DNA of 64,000 nucleotides from Yponomeuta sedellus (GCA_934045075.1 OW203744.1:868001-932000), one strand, 5' to 3'; shown: positions 21,808-31,868, counted from the first letter of the stretch. Notes: generated by a model not told the origin, from the letters alone. Translations and numbers: made by a program.

Positions 21808-22817
21808 TTTTTTTTTTTTACTAAAATTATTGGTGATGCATATTCAGACGTAGAGTTCCTAATAATACCAGAATCTTCAAGTTCTTTTACCATGCCTCTA
21901 ACAACTTCGCGTTCTGAATAAGGAAGACGGTAAGGTCGATATACTACAGGGGTTGTATCACTAAGTTTGATGTTCATTTCGGTTGAGGAAATGCAACCTA
22001 ACTCGTTAATTGCAAAAGCAAAGCAGTTCCGGTATTCATTCAAAAGATGTGTTAGTTCGCTGGCATAGTTTTCTGTTAGGTTTTCATTAGTTTTAATCAT
22101 AGATTTTTCGATCATCGAGACAGGGCTTAAAGCTGAATGCTCTATTCTATTCACGTGTAACAACTGTGCGCTGATTAAAGGGTGTGCGCGAATTATTGGG
22201 GTATTTTGTTCTAATATGCATCCTGAGTGACATATTCCTTTCACCACAATTTGCCCACAGCCATCAATTAATTTTATGACGCTTTGTATGACTTCATATT
22301 CTCGCTGTGAAAATTGACATAAACTAGGTTCGATAAATAAATCTCCTGTGTACTGAACGTCAGAACGTACTCTTATCTCACGGTATCCAATTACTTCTAC
22401 CGTTTCATCAGCATATAGCATAATAGGTTTATCTGAATTCGAAGATTTAGTTGTTATTTTTAATATGTCACCCGTTTTGTAGACTACAATATGTTCCAAC
22501 TCCGTGAAAGTCTGGCCAATCATTAAAGGGACTTGAAGCAAGTTATCAGGAACAACCAGAGCCTCTATACATGCATTTGCGCTGTCTATTGTGACGTCAA
22601 TGTTACATTTTCCTAGACACATTACTTTAGAATCCCCAAATCCCCTTAAGATTGGTAAATCCGTTAAATTCCATGTCGATGCTAGATTCCTAGCTACTGA
22701 TGCCCTAATTAGAGTACACTGACTTCCAAAATCAATGAAACACTCAATATTTTGGCCGTTCACCTTAACTATCTTGTAATACTTAGAGTCATTGTTTGGT
22801 TTTTGAGTGACATCTAG
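21768..22817 (-). CDS. pol: pol, first part: protease and start of RT
   Basis: Begins in the same frame immediately after the gag UGA, with no ATG nearby, so it would be translated only by readthrough. A retroviral-type aspartic protease lies near the start: the active-site motif is FIDFGSQCTLI, with Phe where Ser or Thr normally follows the catalytic Asp. The RT N-terminus (YSEREVVRGMVKELEDSGII, then ASPIILVKKK) is at the end. The frame is lost in a 12-base T run (plus strand 21808-21819), and an out-of-frame stop follows. The run length is the sole apparent cause; a sequencing or assembly slip is possible. Confidence 0.88.
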   Translation of the reverse strand, partial: LDVTQKPNNDSKYYKIVKVNGQNIECFIDFGSQCTLIRASVARNLASTWNLTDLPILRGFGDSKVMCLGKCNIDVTIDSANACIEALVVPDNLLQVPLMIGQTFTELEHIVVYKTGDILKITTKSSNSDKPIMLYADETVEVIGYREIRVRSDVQYTGDLFIEPSLCQFSQREYEVIQSVIKLIDGCGQIVVKGICHSGCILEQNTPIIRAHPLISAQLLHVNRIEHSALSPVSMIEKSMIKTNENLTENYASELTHLLNEYRNCFAFAINELGCISSTEMNIKLSDTTPVVYRPYRLPYSEREVVRGMVKELEDSGIIRNSTSEYASPIILVKKKNWRLPSMYRFQRA

Positions 22818-22823
22818 TCAGCT
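22815..22823 (-). promoter_or_regulatory. gag-pol junction: UGA CUA G readthrough context
   Basis: The gag frame ends AGC TGA and continues in the same frame CTA GAT GTC into protease. UGA followed by CUAG is a well-documented leaky stop context in eukaryotes. Gag and pol would thus be joined by stop-codon readthrough rather than frameshifting. Confidence 0.75.
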
Positions 22824-24539
22824 AATATTCTTACTGTTTCCTGTGTCCGTTGCTGTTGTTGGACATTGTTCAACCCTGTGGCCTACTCTGTGACACTTAT
22901 CGCATCTTATAATCGGTTGTTTACATCTGTAAAATGGGTGTCCTTCATCACCACAGTTGTAACATTTTACCTGAGATTTATTTTCTTTAGTGTTCTGGTT
23001 TGGTTTGGCCAGTTTATTGTGCTGTTTACTGTCGGAAGTGCTTGATTGAGGCTGCGTATTAATTTTATCGGATCGCTTGGTAACCTTAGTATTTCGTAAA
23101 TAAACCAGTAATTGGTCAGGCTCAGTGAACTGAACGGCTTCAGCACTCGTCCTTACTGTCCTGTCCTCTATGCCAAATAAAATGCAATCAATTGCGCTTT
23201 TACCGGTTATTTTGCATCTGTTTAGCAAGACAATTTTTTCGTAGAAATATTCCTCTAATGAATCACCAAATCGCGCCTTGCATGCAAGCATTTCAGTCAG
23301 CAATTGAGCGTAATTCTCGTCACTAGGGAACGCTAATCTTAGTTTTTGTTGCCATTCGGACCATGAAAACAAAAGGCTGGGCAAACCCTGGTACCATCGT
23401 TGAGCCAGTCCCACTAATTTTGGCAGAGCATAATGAATTGTTTGTCGTTCTGACCAGCCATAAATTTGAGCACATTCGTTTACTTTAGAAATCCACACAT
23501 GAACAGTCTGATTACGTTTAGACGGATCGAATTCTGGTATAACATTTAAATTTGGAAATCGTTCATTGCCGGAATTTTTCATGTTGTTCATGAGTTCTCT
23601 AAATGCCAATAATAAAGATCCCGTACCTGAATCTCCATTAACGTCTTGATTAGACGACCGCGGCTGCTCGGGTTGAATGCCACTGTGAGACGGGCGCTGC
23701 GGACGCTCCGAATCATCCCATGCATGACTTGGCTCGCTGCCAGAACCACCCCGTGACTGGTGCCGCACACGCTGTGACTCGCTGTGTGACCGGCGCTGCA
23801 AGGGCCGTGAGCCGCTGCGTTTAGGACGTCTGGGGCGCCGTGTGATGCTTCGAGATCGGCGTGGCGCGTGCTCGGAATCACTTCGCGACCGGCGATGCGC
23901 GCTCCGTGAGCTGCTGCGAGTAGGGCGCTTAGCGCGCCGTGTGGCGCTCCGCGATCGGCGTGACTCACGCTCAGAACCACTGCGCGACCGGCGATGCGCG
24001 CTTCGTGATTTGCTGCGTGTAGGGCGCTTAGCGCGCCGTGTGACGCTCCGCGATCGGCGTGGCGCAGGCTCAGAACCACTGCGCGACCGGCGATGCGCGC
24101 TTCGTGATTTGCTGCGTGTAGGGCGCTTAGCGCGCCTTGTGACGCTCCGCGATCGGCGTGGCGCACGCTCAGAACCACTGCGCGACCGGCGATGCGCGCT
24201 TCGTGATTTGCTGCGTGTAGGGCGCTTAGCGCGTTGTGTGACGCTTCGCGATCGGCGTGGCGCACGCTGGGAACCACTGCGCAACCGGCGATGCGCGCTT
24301 CGTGATTTGCTGCGTGTAGGGCGCTTAGCGCGCCGTGTGACGCTTCGAGATCGGCGTGGCGCAGGCTCAGAACCACTGCGCGACCGGCGCTGCGCGGTCC
24401 GTGAGCTACTGGGTGAAGGCGTGCGTCGCCGGGTCTTCTTTTCCTTTCGATGCGATTTCTTGCGATTACGTGGCGGCGGTGTTGCTGCCTCTGAACTTCT
24501 GGTCTCTTCTCGTTTTCTCTTGCGCGAATTACGACCCAT
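22818..24539 (-). CDS. gag: gag polyprotein with Arg/Ser-rich repeat N-terminus
   Basis: 573 codons from the ATG at 24537-24539. Residues about 1-290 are extremely rich in Arg and Ser, with six 33-residue repeats at about 60-257 carrying the RRSRS and RPTRSKSRSAHRR phrases, like RS domains of splicing factors. Residues about 320-480 form a typical Ty3/gypsy Gag domain (a VHVWISKV block and a LVGLAQRWYQGLP block). Two CX2CX4HX4C zinc knuckles follow at 526-539 and 546-559. Gag would assemble the particle and bind element RNA. The stop is a UGA in a readthrough context leading into protease. The GC-rich repeat DNA keeps other frames open too; those are shadows. Confidence 0.92.
   Translation of the reverse strand: MGRNSRKRKREETRSSEAATPPPRNRKKSHRKEKKTRRRTPSPSSSRTAQRRSRSGSEPAPRRSRSVTRRAKRPTRSKSRSAHRRLRSGSQRAPRRSRSVTQRAKRPTRSKSRSAHRRSRSGSERAPRRSRSVTRRAKRPTRSKSRSAHRRSRSGSEPAPRRSRSVTRRAKRPTRSKSRSAHRRSRSGSERESRRSRSATRRAKRPTRSSSRSAHRRSRSDSEHAPRRSRSITRRPRRPKRSGSRPLQRRSHSESQRVRHQSRGGSGSEPSHAWDDSERPQRPSHSGIQPEQPRSSNQDVNGDSGTGSLLLAFRELMNNMKNSGNERFPNLNVIPEFDPSKRNQTVHVWISKVNECAQIYGWSERQTIHYALPKLVGLAQRWYQGLPSLLFSWSEWQQKLRLAFPSDENYAQLLTEMLACKARFGDSLEEYFYEKIVLLNRCKITGKSAIDCILFGIEDRTVRTSAEAVQFTEPDQLLVYLRNTKVTKRSDKINTQPQSSTSDSKQHNKLAKPNQNTKENKSQVKCYNCGDEGHPFYRCKQPIIRCDKCHRVGHRVEQCPTTATDTGNSKNIS
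23769..24362 (-). repeat. 99-bp in-frame minisatellite in gag
   Basis: Six tandem units of 99 bp, e.g. gcgcgaccggcgatgcgcgc recurring at 99-bp spacing (23982, 24081, 24180 and on). The middle units are nearly identical and the outer ones diverged, as expected from unequal exchange or RT slippage. Confidence 0.9.
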
Positions 24540-24606
24540 GATGTGTAGGCGCTTCAGGTCCTTTTATTGAGTGTTGATGCCACCCAATAATATCCCACTT
24601 CTGAAC

Positions 24607-24914
24607 TATTAACTATGTTCAGAAATCACAACTCAGGTTGGTATATTTTCAACGTTTATTGATTCACAAACATTTTGACAATATGTTAACGCTTCGACAG
24701 TTCAACCGATAGTGCCGGCGCGCCCGTGCTGACCGCTTTTACATCAACCGAATTTGACAGCTGTTTGACAGCTGTCAAGTGGAGAGCACGTGGGCGGAAC
24801 TATCAAAACTTTACATTTATAAATATACAAACCTAATGCTAAAAATAAGCCAGCACACACTGATTATAGTAAAATGCCTCGAAATATACTATTAATTATT
24901 TAAGATATCTAACA
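24607..24914 (-). repeat. 5' LTR of Ty3/gypsy element
   Basis: Direct repeat of 18319-18626, carrying the promoter for the minus-strand transcript. The leader of about 67 bp between this LTR and the gag ATG is short and should contain the primer-binding site. Confidence 0.92.
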
Positions 24915-24918
24915 ATTT

Positions 24919-25245
24919 ATTGTAAATACATTGTAATACATTTTTGACATTTCTTTCATGACATTACTGTATGACATATAATTTTACCTAACTATGACAT
25001 TTCTTGATTGTGTATATTAAATATTCAATCATTACTCCGTTCATTGTGCATGTGCATGCTTAAACATATTTTTATGCCTACATTTGTTTTGGGTAGAACA
25101 TAGCGCTCTAAACTATACCGTAAGACCTTTATTGCAAACATACCCATGTTCACAAATAAATATATTGATTGATTGATTGATTGAAATTGCCAATTACTGC
25201 CAACACTATACACTCCATGCTCTCAATATAGATACTATATCTTCG
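24919..25245. other. unassigned AT-rich sequence
   Basis: Includes an (attg)n-type run near 25162-25184. Nothing else recognised. Confidence 0.4.
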
Positions 25246-25475
25246 ACGGCCTCGGTGGCGCAGCGGTTTAGCACGCTGACTGTAAAAACCGAAGGTTTTT
25301 ACAGTTTGGTCCCCGGCCGGGTCAAACTATGACACGAAATTTTCTAGTTTGTCTCGGGTCTAGGATGTTATCTATGTAATCAGCACCTATAACACAAGTC
25401 ATTTAGTTGTACTTAGTATAGGGCTAACGAGATCTGTGTAATATGTCCACGAATATTTATTTTATTTATTAATAC
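25246..25475 (+). mobile_element. tRNA-derived SINE (family B)
   Basis: Starts cggcctcggtggcgcagcgg (A box) with a degenerate B region (tttggtccccggccgg), then the body (tttgtctcgggtctaggatg, ggctaacgagatctgtgtaa) and an AT-rich tail. A short inverted aaaaaccgaaggttttt sits between the boxes. Confidence 0.8.
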
Positions 25476-25479
25476 CACC

Positions 25480-25904
25480 TAATACTAGCTTATTGTTGCT
25501 CACGACGTGAGATGCAGGTCACATGTAAAAATATTGATTGTTATCGGTCGTAATACTGCCAGGTCGCGCGTTTGAATCCCGATTAGGCCCCCAGCACCGT
25601 CCACGCTACTTTTAATTCACTAGAGTTTACAAGTGTGATTCGCAGGCATATCTTCGGGGATTTCCTGTGTATTGCCGGAAATCACGCCGGATATAGCTAC
25701 TAATTTCGGCGATAAAACTGTTACTACATAAATAGGCACTGACTTACAAACAGACCGTACAAAGCGTAAACTTATGGAAAAGAATGCATCATCGATTGCA
25801 TAGAGTGCAGTCCACAATAACAGTAATAAACTAATAACTTCCACACAACACAATCACTTGACCGGGGGTTCTACTATGTAAGTATCCTCTGGGTTGAGTG
25901 ACGT
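25480..25904. other. unassigned; possible decayed SINE
   Basis: At about 25558-25585 ggtcgcgcgtttgaatcccg resembles a tRNA B box. The rest is unrecognised. Confidence 0.3.
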
Positions 25905-25919
25905 TTTTTTAAGCTACTC

Positions 25920-26229
25920 CAGAGTGCTTAGTGCGAGTTTTTTAACTACTCGATCGCGTTAATGTAAACTCATATTACTATGGCATCGAGGAAGCGCCAC
26001 CTAGCGACAAGTATGGAAATTAAAATTGCTGAGTGCGAGTTGTAATGGTTTACGTTGAGAAGTGAACACGTTTACGAGCCAAAACACGAATAAACGCGAG
26101 TGCGAGTTGTACTGAGACAGCGTTTTGCCAGTTCGAACGGTTAACTTACTCATACTCACTACTCAATGCTCGACTAACGCGGTAGTAAAGTTATTCGATT
26201 GGATCTGTCAAACTCACACTAAGCACTCT
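25920..26229. mobile_element. MITE-like element with agagtgcttagtg ends
   Basis: Inverted ends cagagtgcttagtgcgagtt and, from the right, cagagtgcttagtgtgagtt match at 19 of 20 bases. Short internal gtgcgagttgta repeats (about 26034, 26101) look like subterminal motifs. No clear target duplication and no coding. Confidence 0.6.
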
Positions 26230-26485
26230 GCTGTCAAATGCATACATATTTTGTCACATTGAAGTCGTCTAAATGCTTAACTCGAAAGAGTATACTGTTA
26301 CGTAATAGAAGGGCTGGTCCTAAACTAGAATACCCTTTACTATGGTAACCAGGCAAGGATGTCACAAACATAAAAATAAACTCAGACTGTACACAATGGA
26401 AATGGAAATATACCCAGACTTGTACAAATGTACGGCGGCTCCCCGTGGGAATGGATACCACGACCTCCGGCATAGTAATCAGACG
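26230..26485 (-). mobile_element. tRNA-like SINE (family C)
   Basis: Shares actatg(g)taac(c)aggcaagg and the ccacgacctccggca block (antisense B-box region) with the copy at 27040-27245. The tRNA-like head is at the right on the minus strand. Confidence 0.5.
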
Positions 26486-26524
26486 TGATAAGCTTACACA
26501 ACAGAAGAGTTCCTCAAAAAATTA

Positions 26525-26830
26525 TAAAGGTAATGAAATGAAAAGGTTTTATTCAAAGTAGCGCAGAAACTGAGGCTTAATGAACGTTACAATTCCAACT
26601 AGGTGTCCATTTAAAAATCAAGATAATTTTGGAGAAAAAATTGCCAAAAAAAACTCCAAACTTAGTCTTTTCAAAGTCCTTACTTAATTAAAATAGTTTA
26701 TATAATTATTATAAAATATAGAACTCGTGCTTCGTACTGGCTTTAATTTCAGACATCATTGTCATCTAAAATCCTTTATGTTATAGTAGCCCTTTTGGCA
26801 CAAAGTGTTTTTGAAACGCGTTTCAGGCAA
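26525..26830 (-). repeat. interspersed repeat, family X
   Basis: In family sense (minus here) it contains ggacacctagttggaattg, gttcattaagcctcagtttc and ends tttgaataaaaccttttcat, i.e. an AATAAA signal and A/T tail, probably a non-LTR or SINE 3' end. Other copies near 27340 (plus), 34420 (plus), 38305 (minus), 45435 and 57715 (plus). Confidence 0.6.
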
Positions 26831-27039
26831 GCTTAATATATCTTCAGGGATTTTATTACAGAAGCGTATACAACGCCCCATGAAGGATGTATTAACCTTT
26901 GCACTATTTAGTGGAAAGAAGTTAATGTTTATTTCTAGTATTTACATTGCGTTGGCTACCTAAAGTTTAAAAGTTACTGATATTTTTCCTGACGTACAAA
27001 CTTATAATAATCTTATGGGAAAGGACGCACCAACCATTG

Positions 27040-27245
27040 CTTAGAGTGCAGTCCACACAACACAATTCCTGGTTCCAAATTAGGATATCCTGTACTATGA
27101 TAACAGGCAAGGCCATCACAAAAATGGATATACACCCAGACTGAAGCCATTTGCACTAACGTACGGCGGCCCTCTGTGGATATCTAACCCACGACCTCCG
27201 GCAAGGTAATCAGACGTGATAAAGCTACACCAACGAGGCAGTACT
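27040..27245 (-). mobile_element. tRNA-like SINE (family C)
   Basis: The minus-strand head gttggtgtagctttatcacg plus gaggtcgtgggttagatatc resembles a tRNA-derived promoter. The body matches 26230-26485. Confidence 0.55.
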
Positions 27246-27339
27246 CAAAAAACAATAAAGGCACAAAGAATCTTACAAAAATATTATCGAAAAGGATACA
27301 TCATCCATTGCATAGAGTGCAGTCTTTACATTTCGGTTG

Positions 27340-27490
27340 CAAAAAAGACTCAAGTTTGGAGTTTTTTTGTCCATGTTTTCTCCAAAATGATCTAGATTTT
27401 GAAATGGACACCTAGTTTGAATTGTAACGTTCACTAAGCCGCAGCTTCTGCGCTACTTTGAATAAAACCTTTTCATTTCATTTCAAAATA
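27340..27490 (+). repeat. family X repeat, plus orientation
   Basis: gtttggagtttttttgtcca, tggacacctagtttgaattg and tttgaataaaaccttttcat in the same order as other copies, with a full AATAAA tail. Confidence 0.6.
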
Positions 27491-27792
27491 AGGTTTAAAC
27501 TTTATGTGAAAAAAGGAGATTCTCAAATTTGATGGGTTTAAAGTATAATTCTAAAAGCAAAGAGGACTGTCCGTAGCTGCGAGCGTCCCTGCACAGTTAG
27601 CTGTGACGTCACGCACCTGGGGGCAACGAACTCCCGTACAGGAGGGCTCAGTCCGCACTACCTCCGTGTCGTAATGCCAGGCTACTACAATCGCGAAATT
27701 ATCAATAGCGAAAAGCGAAACGATAGCGAAGTTTCAGTCATGTTAGATCAAATGAAATCAATTATTAATTGAACGTAGGTTCAATATCAATA

Positions 27793-27850
27793 GGTTTTTA
27801 AAATTGTCCTTAGCACGGGTTAGTGCTTTAAAAATAAAAATAGTATAATT
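27793..27850 (+). mobile_element. fold-back SINE family, solo 3' tail
   Basis: Only the family 3' end remains: aataggtttttaaaattgtc, ccttagcacgggttagtgc and aaaaataaaaatagtataat. No duplication was found. Confidence 0.65.
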
Positions 27851-28179
27851 TTAGTTTGTTAATAAGCCTTTACATGAATCAAAATCATCCCTGACTAGGT
27901 TCCGCGCGACGGATATCGTAAACGCGGCCGACCCAAGCGGAGATGGCGGGACGACCTCACGACCTTTTTACCAGACCCTAGTCTAATACTTACATAGATT
28001 TTCAATAGAATGAAATAAGCACGACAATGGTTGATATTTGCCTCCAATTGGTAATCTACAAAGCATCTCTCGTGAAGAAAATCGAATCACGAGAGGCGCC
28101 GAGTTAAGTAGCAGTACGATTGGTTACTAGTTGACCGATAGTGTGAATGAAACAACCATGACCGGACATTCACATTAAT

Positions 28180-28315
28180 GACTCTATTGAAGAACTATGC
28201 ATTTTAGAGACTCACCCCCCAGGCTCTCAGGAAGTGGCTATGAACAGGGAGGAGTGGATAGAGAAAAGGGAGGCCGTTACCCAGCAGTGGGACACAATCG
28301 AGGCTACATAACCTA
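28180..28315 (+). pseudogene. non-LTR C-terminal remnant
   Basis: A MNREEWIEKREAVTQQWD-like frame with the characteristic cccagcagtgggacacaat terminus. Too short to classify. Confidence 0.5.
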
Positions 28316-29059
28316 CAAACATTAACAAAAAGAGCAAAACAATAAACTTGGGTGTAAATAAACCATTACGTAGGTATTAATATGCAATCACGTCGTCTGC
28401 AATTCATTGACTTTGTAATTAAAACAAATGTTTACATACAACGAACATGTACCTGGTAAGTTTTATTTTATTTCTTATAACAGGAAACCTTACAACTATG
28501 AACAAAATACTATCGAAATAAAGACTGATAGCCAATTTTCACTTATAGAAATCATTTAAAAGAAAATTTCGCTTACTACAAAACAAATACACATAAAGTT
28601 ACATATTGTTCCCCTGTGACAGAAAGGAGCCAATGTAACAAAACTATTTAAATATATCACTGGTGAAAATCGAAAGCATGACTAACAATTCAGTAAGGCA
28701 TCATTTCCAGACACTTTGTCTAGTAAAAGTTGACGCCCCATTTGCATGTAGCGTTCTCTATACAGAGCCTCAACTTCAGCCAGTCGACGTCAGCTTTGTT
28801 TTATGGCTAACACAGAGCTTTACGACCGCGTCGGCTGTTTAAAAAAGACAATGGAACTAATGAGCGCGTCGTAAAGCGAGTGTTGTGGTTTTTGAATGCG
28901 TGCGAATGGGGCGTGGTGGAAACGGCGCTTTTCTTGCAGTGATGTAAACGGTACGACTGGAGAATAATGGTGACAGAACGGTAAGTATGAAGAAGCGGCA
29001 AATCTTATTACGTGTGAATCAGAGACCGATAAATGCAACTTTTTTGTATATATCCGTAA
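28316..29059. other. unassigned sequence
   Basis: Short minus-strand frames at 28807-29104 have no recognisable family and overlap the antisense of a LINE remnant. Confidence 0.3.
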
Positions 29060-29140
29060 AAGAAGCGAAAGAGATCTATCAGAATCGTGGCAAGTGGCAG
29101 ACACACGTATCGGCCTACCCTCCTGGGATATATTCGTGAG
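29060..29140 (+). pseudogene. non-LTR C-terminal remnant
   Basis: An AKEIYQNRGKWQTHVSAYP-like end matching the 15942-16323 family. A second, weaker piece lies at about 29510-29580. Confidence 0.6.
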
Positions 29141-29144
29141 TTAA

Positions 29145-29480
29145 TGTTATCGATATCAACTCTTGTATGTCCCCACTGCTAGGGCACGGGTCTCTTTGTG
29201 CATAGCAAGAAGGTAAGGCTATACATCACCACGGGGGCCAAGTCAGGGTTGGCGGAGGAACGTAAGACAGTGGTGGGCTATACTATCAGAAGTTATTAAG
29301 CCGCCCGCCCATGAGGCCTTACATGACAACTGGCATCAACAGCTTAACGTGCTTGCGAAGCACGGAAGCGCTCGGGAAAAATAACACTAGCGTTAGTCAC
29401 GGGACGGCCTAGCCTGCACCTGACTGCGCCTGTTTCAAGTGATTCCAATAAATCGGTCCGACTAGGCCACGAGCGCTTCT
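29145..29480 (-). repeat. family Y repeat
   Basis: tatgtccccactgctagggc, aagtcagggttggcggagga, gcttgcgaagcacggaagcg and gcacctgactgcgcctgttt follow the family order seen at 6985. Confidence 0.65.
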
Positions 29481-29589
29481 GTTATGTATGAAGTCGAAAT
29501 TTTATGTTATGTATCTATGAAGTCAAAAGTGGCAAACCCTGGTCTCTGTTTACCCTTACGGGATCCAGGCGTGTGCTTATATAAGAATT

Positions 29590-30184
29590 TTGTTAAACGA
29601 ATAATCTGGATACTTTAACATCCTAGGTTTAAAGCGTTATATTTTAGGCCATACGTTTGATTATTGAGTTGATCAGTTTTTTGCAAAAACGTATAATACA
29701 GGAGAAAATTATATTTTTCCATTGGTGCCGCTATTTCGCACCGGGGAACGCCTAAGTTATCCTTAATTATCCATCAAACTCTGACACACATTTATCAACA
29801 GTATTTTTATTTTATTATAATCACTAAAAATGTTAAATACGTAAAAACGTCCGTAAACTTATTGTGTGATTAGACCCGTTCAATATAATATCTATGTATG
29901 AGTATCGCAAATCACTAACAAATACTTAAAACTTATAGGTCAATCATTCAGACTAATAGTAGGCGGGTTGAACTTCTTTCACCTACTATTAGTATGGTAC
30001 ACTGAGGACTCGAAGGTGACTGAACTGATGAACTTTTGTCGTTATAAAAACACAAAGAACTGTTAAGTATTTAACAATACGGGTATGAGACAAAGGAAGA
30101 AATGCTACCTTGCAGCTCCACTGTGGATTCTACAGCGCTCGATGAAACGGTCGATAAAAACTGAATTAAAATTAATCAATAACT
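29590..30184. other. unassigned sequence with a small hairpin
   Basis: 12-bp arms actaatagtagg face each other at about 29959-30000. Nothing else recognised. A family Y fragment (30185-30300) follows. Confidence 0.4.
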
Positions 30185-30483
30185 CGACTCGATATCAACC
30201 CTTGTATGTCCCCACAGGTGGGGCACGGGTCTCTTCCTGCATCGCAGGAAGGTTAGGCCATACTCCACCACCGGGGCCAAGGCCGGGTTGGTGAAATACT
30301 ATCAAGGAGTTACATTGTTGAATGTAAGTAAGGGTCCCGCCTGCTAAGTAGTTAATGCAATTGGTTATTTTTTTTTTCAGCTTTTATTCTTATCCTTTTA
30401 GTGTTTTTTTTAATGTTTAGTAAGCTCTGACAATTGTCAAAATCTGACCATTGATTAAGGAGTTATGAGGGAACATAGAATGT

Positions 30484-31868
30484 AAAAAACCTATTTAGAG
30501 GCTAAAAATTTCACCCATGCCGGGATTCGAACCCGCAACCTCTGGCTATCAATACCAGCGCTCTACCAATTGAGCCAATGGGCAACTCACGGCATCAGTG
30601 AAATTTCGAACCTCTACAATATTCTCTGTATTACGTACAGGCAGCGACATCTGACTTAAGCAAATTGCATTAGGGGCCGTCCATTAATCACGTGATCTTT
30701 TTTTAGGCATTTTTAAACCCCCCCTCCCCCTTGGTGATACATGGTGAGGTTAAAGACTACCACCCCACCCCCCACCCAACATCACGTGTATTTTTCGTAC
30801 CTACAAAAAATCTTAATTTTTTTTAGAACTAGAATTGCCTTGCGCTCGCTAGCGCGCGTGTTGAATTTACTTAATATTTTGAATTTAATACTTCGTTCGT
30901 TGCCTAGCAATGGTGAGTCAAGGTCACACTACACGCTGCTTTTCAATTTAAAAATCACGCGAAAAAATAAATACACGTGGTATCTTTACTACACCCCCCT
31001 CCCCCCTTGTGACATTTCGTGATTTTTGTCAAATCCCCCCCCCCCCCCCTTCAATCCTCACGTGATTTATGGACGGCCCCTTACTTACAGCCCCAACCAC
31101 CTACTTTGCAGTTAGGTTTAACATCGGAACGATATCACTGTACCCACATGATTACACTATTTTTATTTTTAATGCACTAACCCGTGCTAAGGAACAAATT
31201 TAAAAACCTATTTAGAGGCTAAAAATTTCACCCATGCCGGGATTCGAACCCGCAATCTCTGGCTATCCGTACCAGCGCTCTACCAATTGAGCCAATGGGC
31301 AACTCACGGCATCAGTGAAATTTCGAACCTCTTTACAATATTCTCTGTATTACGTACAGGCATCGACATCTGACTTAAGCAAATTGCATTACTTACAGCC
31401 CCGACCACCTACTTTGCAGTTAGGTTTAACATCGGAACGATATCACTGTACCCACATGATTACACTATTTTTATTTTTAATGCACTAACCCGTGCTAAGG
31501 AACAAATTTAAAAACCTATTTAGAGGCTAAAAATTTCACCCATGCCGGGATTCGAACCCGCAACCTCTGGCTATCCGTACCAGCGCTCTACCAATTGAGC
31601 CAATGGGCAACTCACGGCATCAGTGAAATTTCGAACCTCTTTACAATATTCTCTGTATTACGTACAGGCAGCGACATCTGACTTAAGCAAATTGCATTAC
31701 TTACAGCCCCGACCACCTACTTTGCAGTTAGGTTTAACATCGGAACGATATCACTGTACCCACATGATTACACTATTTTTATGGCATGGGTGAAATTTTT
31801 AGCCTCTAAATAGGTTTTTAAATTTGTTCCTTAGCACGGGTTAGTGCATTAAAAATAAAAATAGTGTA
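30484..31868 (+). mobile_element. fold-back tRNA-SINE array (three antisense units plus sense end)
   Basis: Flanked by an 11-12-bp duplication (a)acatagaatgt at 30472-30483 and 31869-31880. It starts aaaaaacctatttagaggct, contains three antisense tRNA-like units in tandem (second and third 308 bp apart), and closes with a sense fragment (ggcatgggtgaaattttt ... aaaaataaaaatagtgtaa). The first unit was later interrupted by a PIF/Harbinger-like element. The single outer duplication implies that the whole array arrived, or was bounded, as one insertion. Confidence 0.85.
30673..31080. mobile_element. PIF/Harbinger-like MITE inside the SINE array
   Basis: Ends GGGGCCGTCCATTAATCACG and, read inward from the right, GGGGCCGTCCATAAATCACG, with TTA duplicated at 30670-30672 and 31081-31083. 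The neighbouring SINE unit (about 31391-31402) shows the unoccupied site gcattacttac. Poly(C/T) runs and cccccctcccccttg direct and inverted patches lie inside. No transposase. Confidence 0.88.

Larger units (their letters stand above)
18319..24914 (-). mobile_element. complete Ty3/gypsy LTR retrotransposon
   Basis: Two 308-bp LTRs at 18319-18626 and 24607-24914 bracket gag, protease, reverse transcriptase, RNase H and integrase in Ty3/gypsy order on the minus strand. A 4-bp duplication attt (18315-18318, 24915-24918) flanks it. By eye the LTRs are identical, so the insertion should be very young. No envelope frame is present. A purine-rich aggaaagg lies just upstream of the 3' LTR (near 18630) as a possible polypurine tract. 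I could not assign the primer-binding tRNA. Confidence 0.93.

Noticed and set aside
23769..24362. Regular 99-bp repeats as a CRISPR-like array
   Set aside because: There are no unique spacers; the repeats are contiguous and in frame inside a eukaryotic gag gene.
23588..24570. Long open frames overlapping gag on both strands (minus 23588-24376, plus 23842-24570)
   Set aside because: They arise because the 99-bp GC-rich repeat is a multiple of three and lacks stops in several frames. They have no domain content and gag explains the region.
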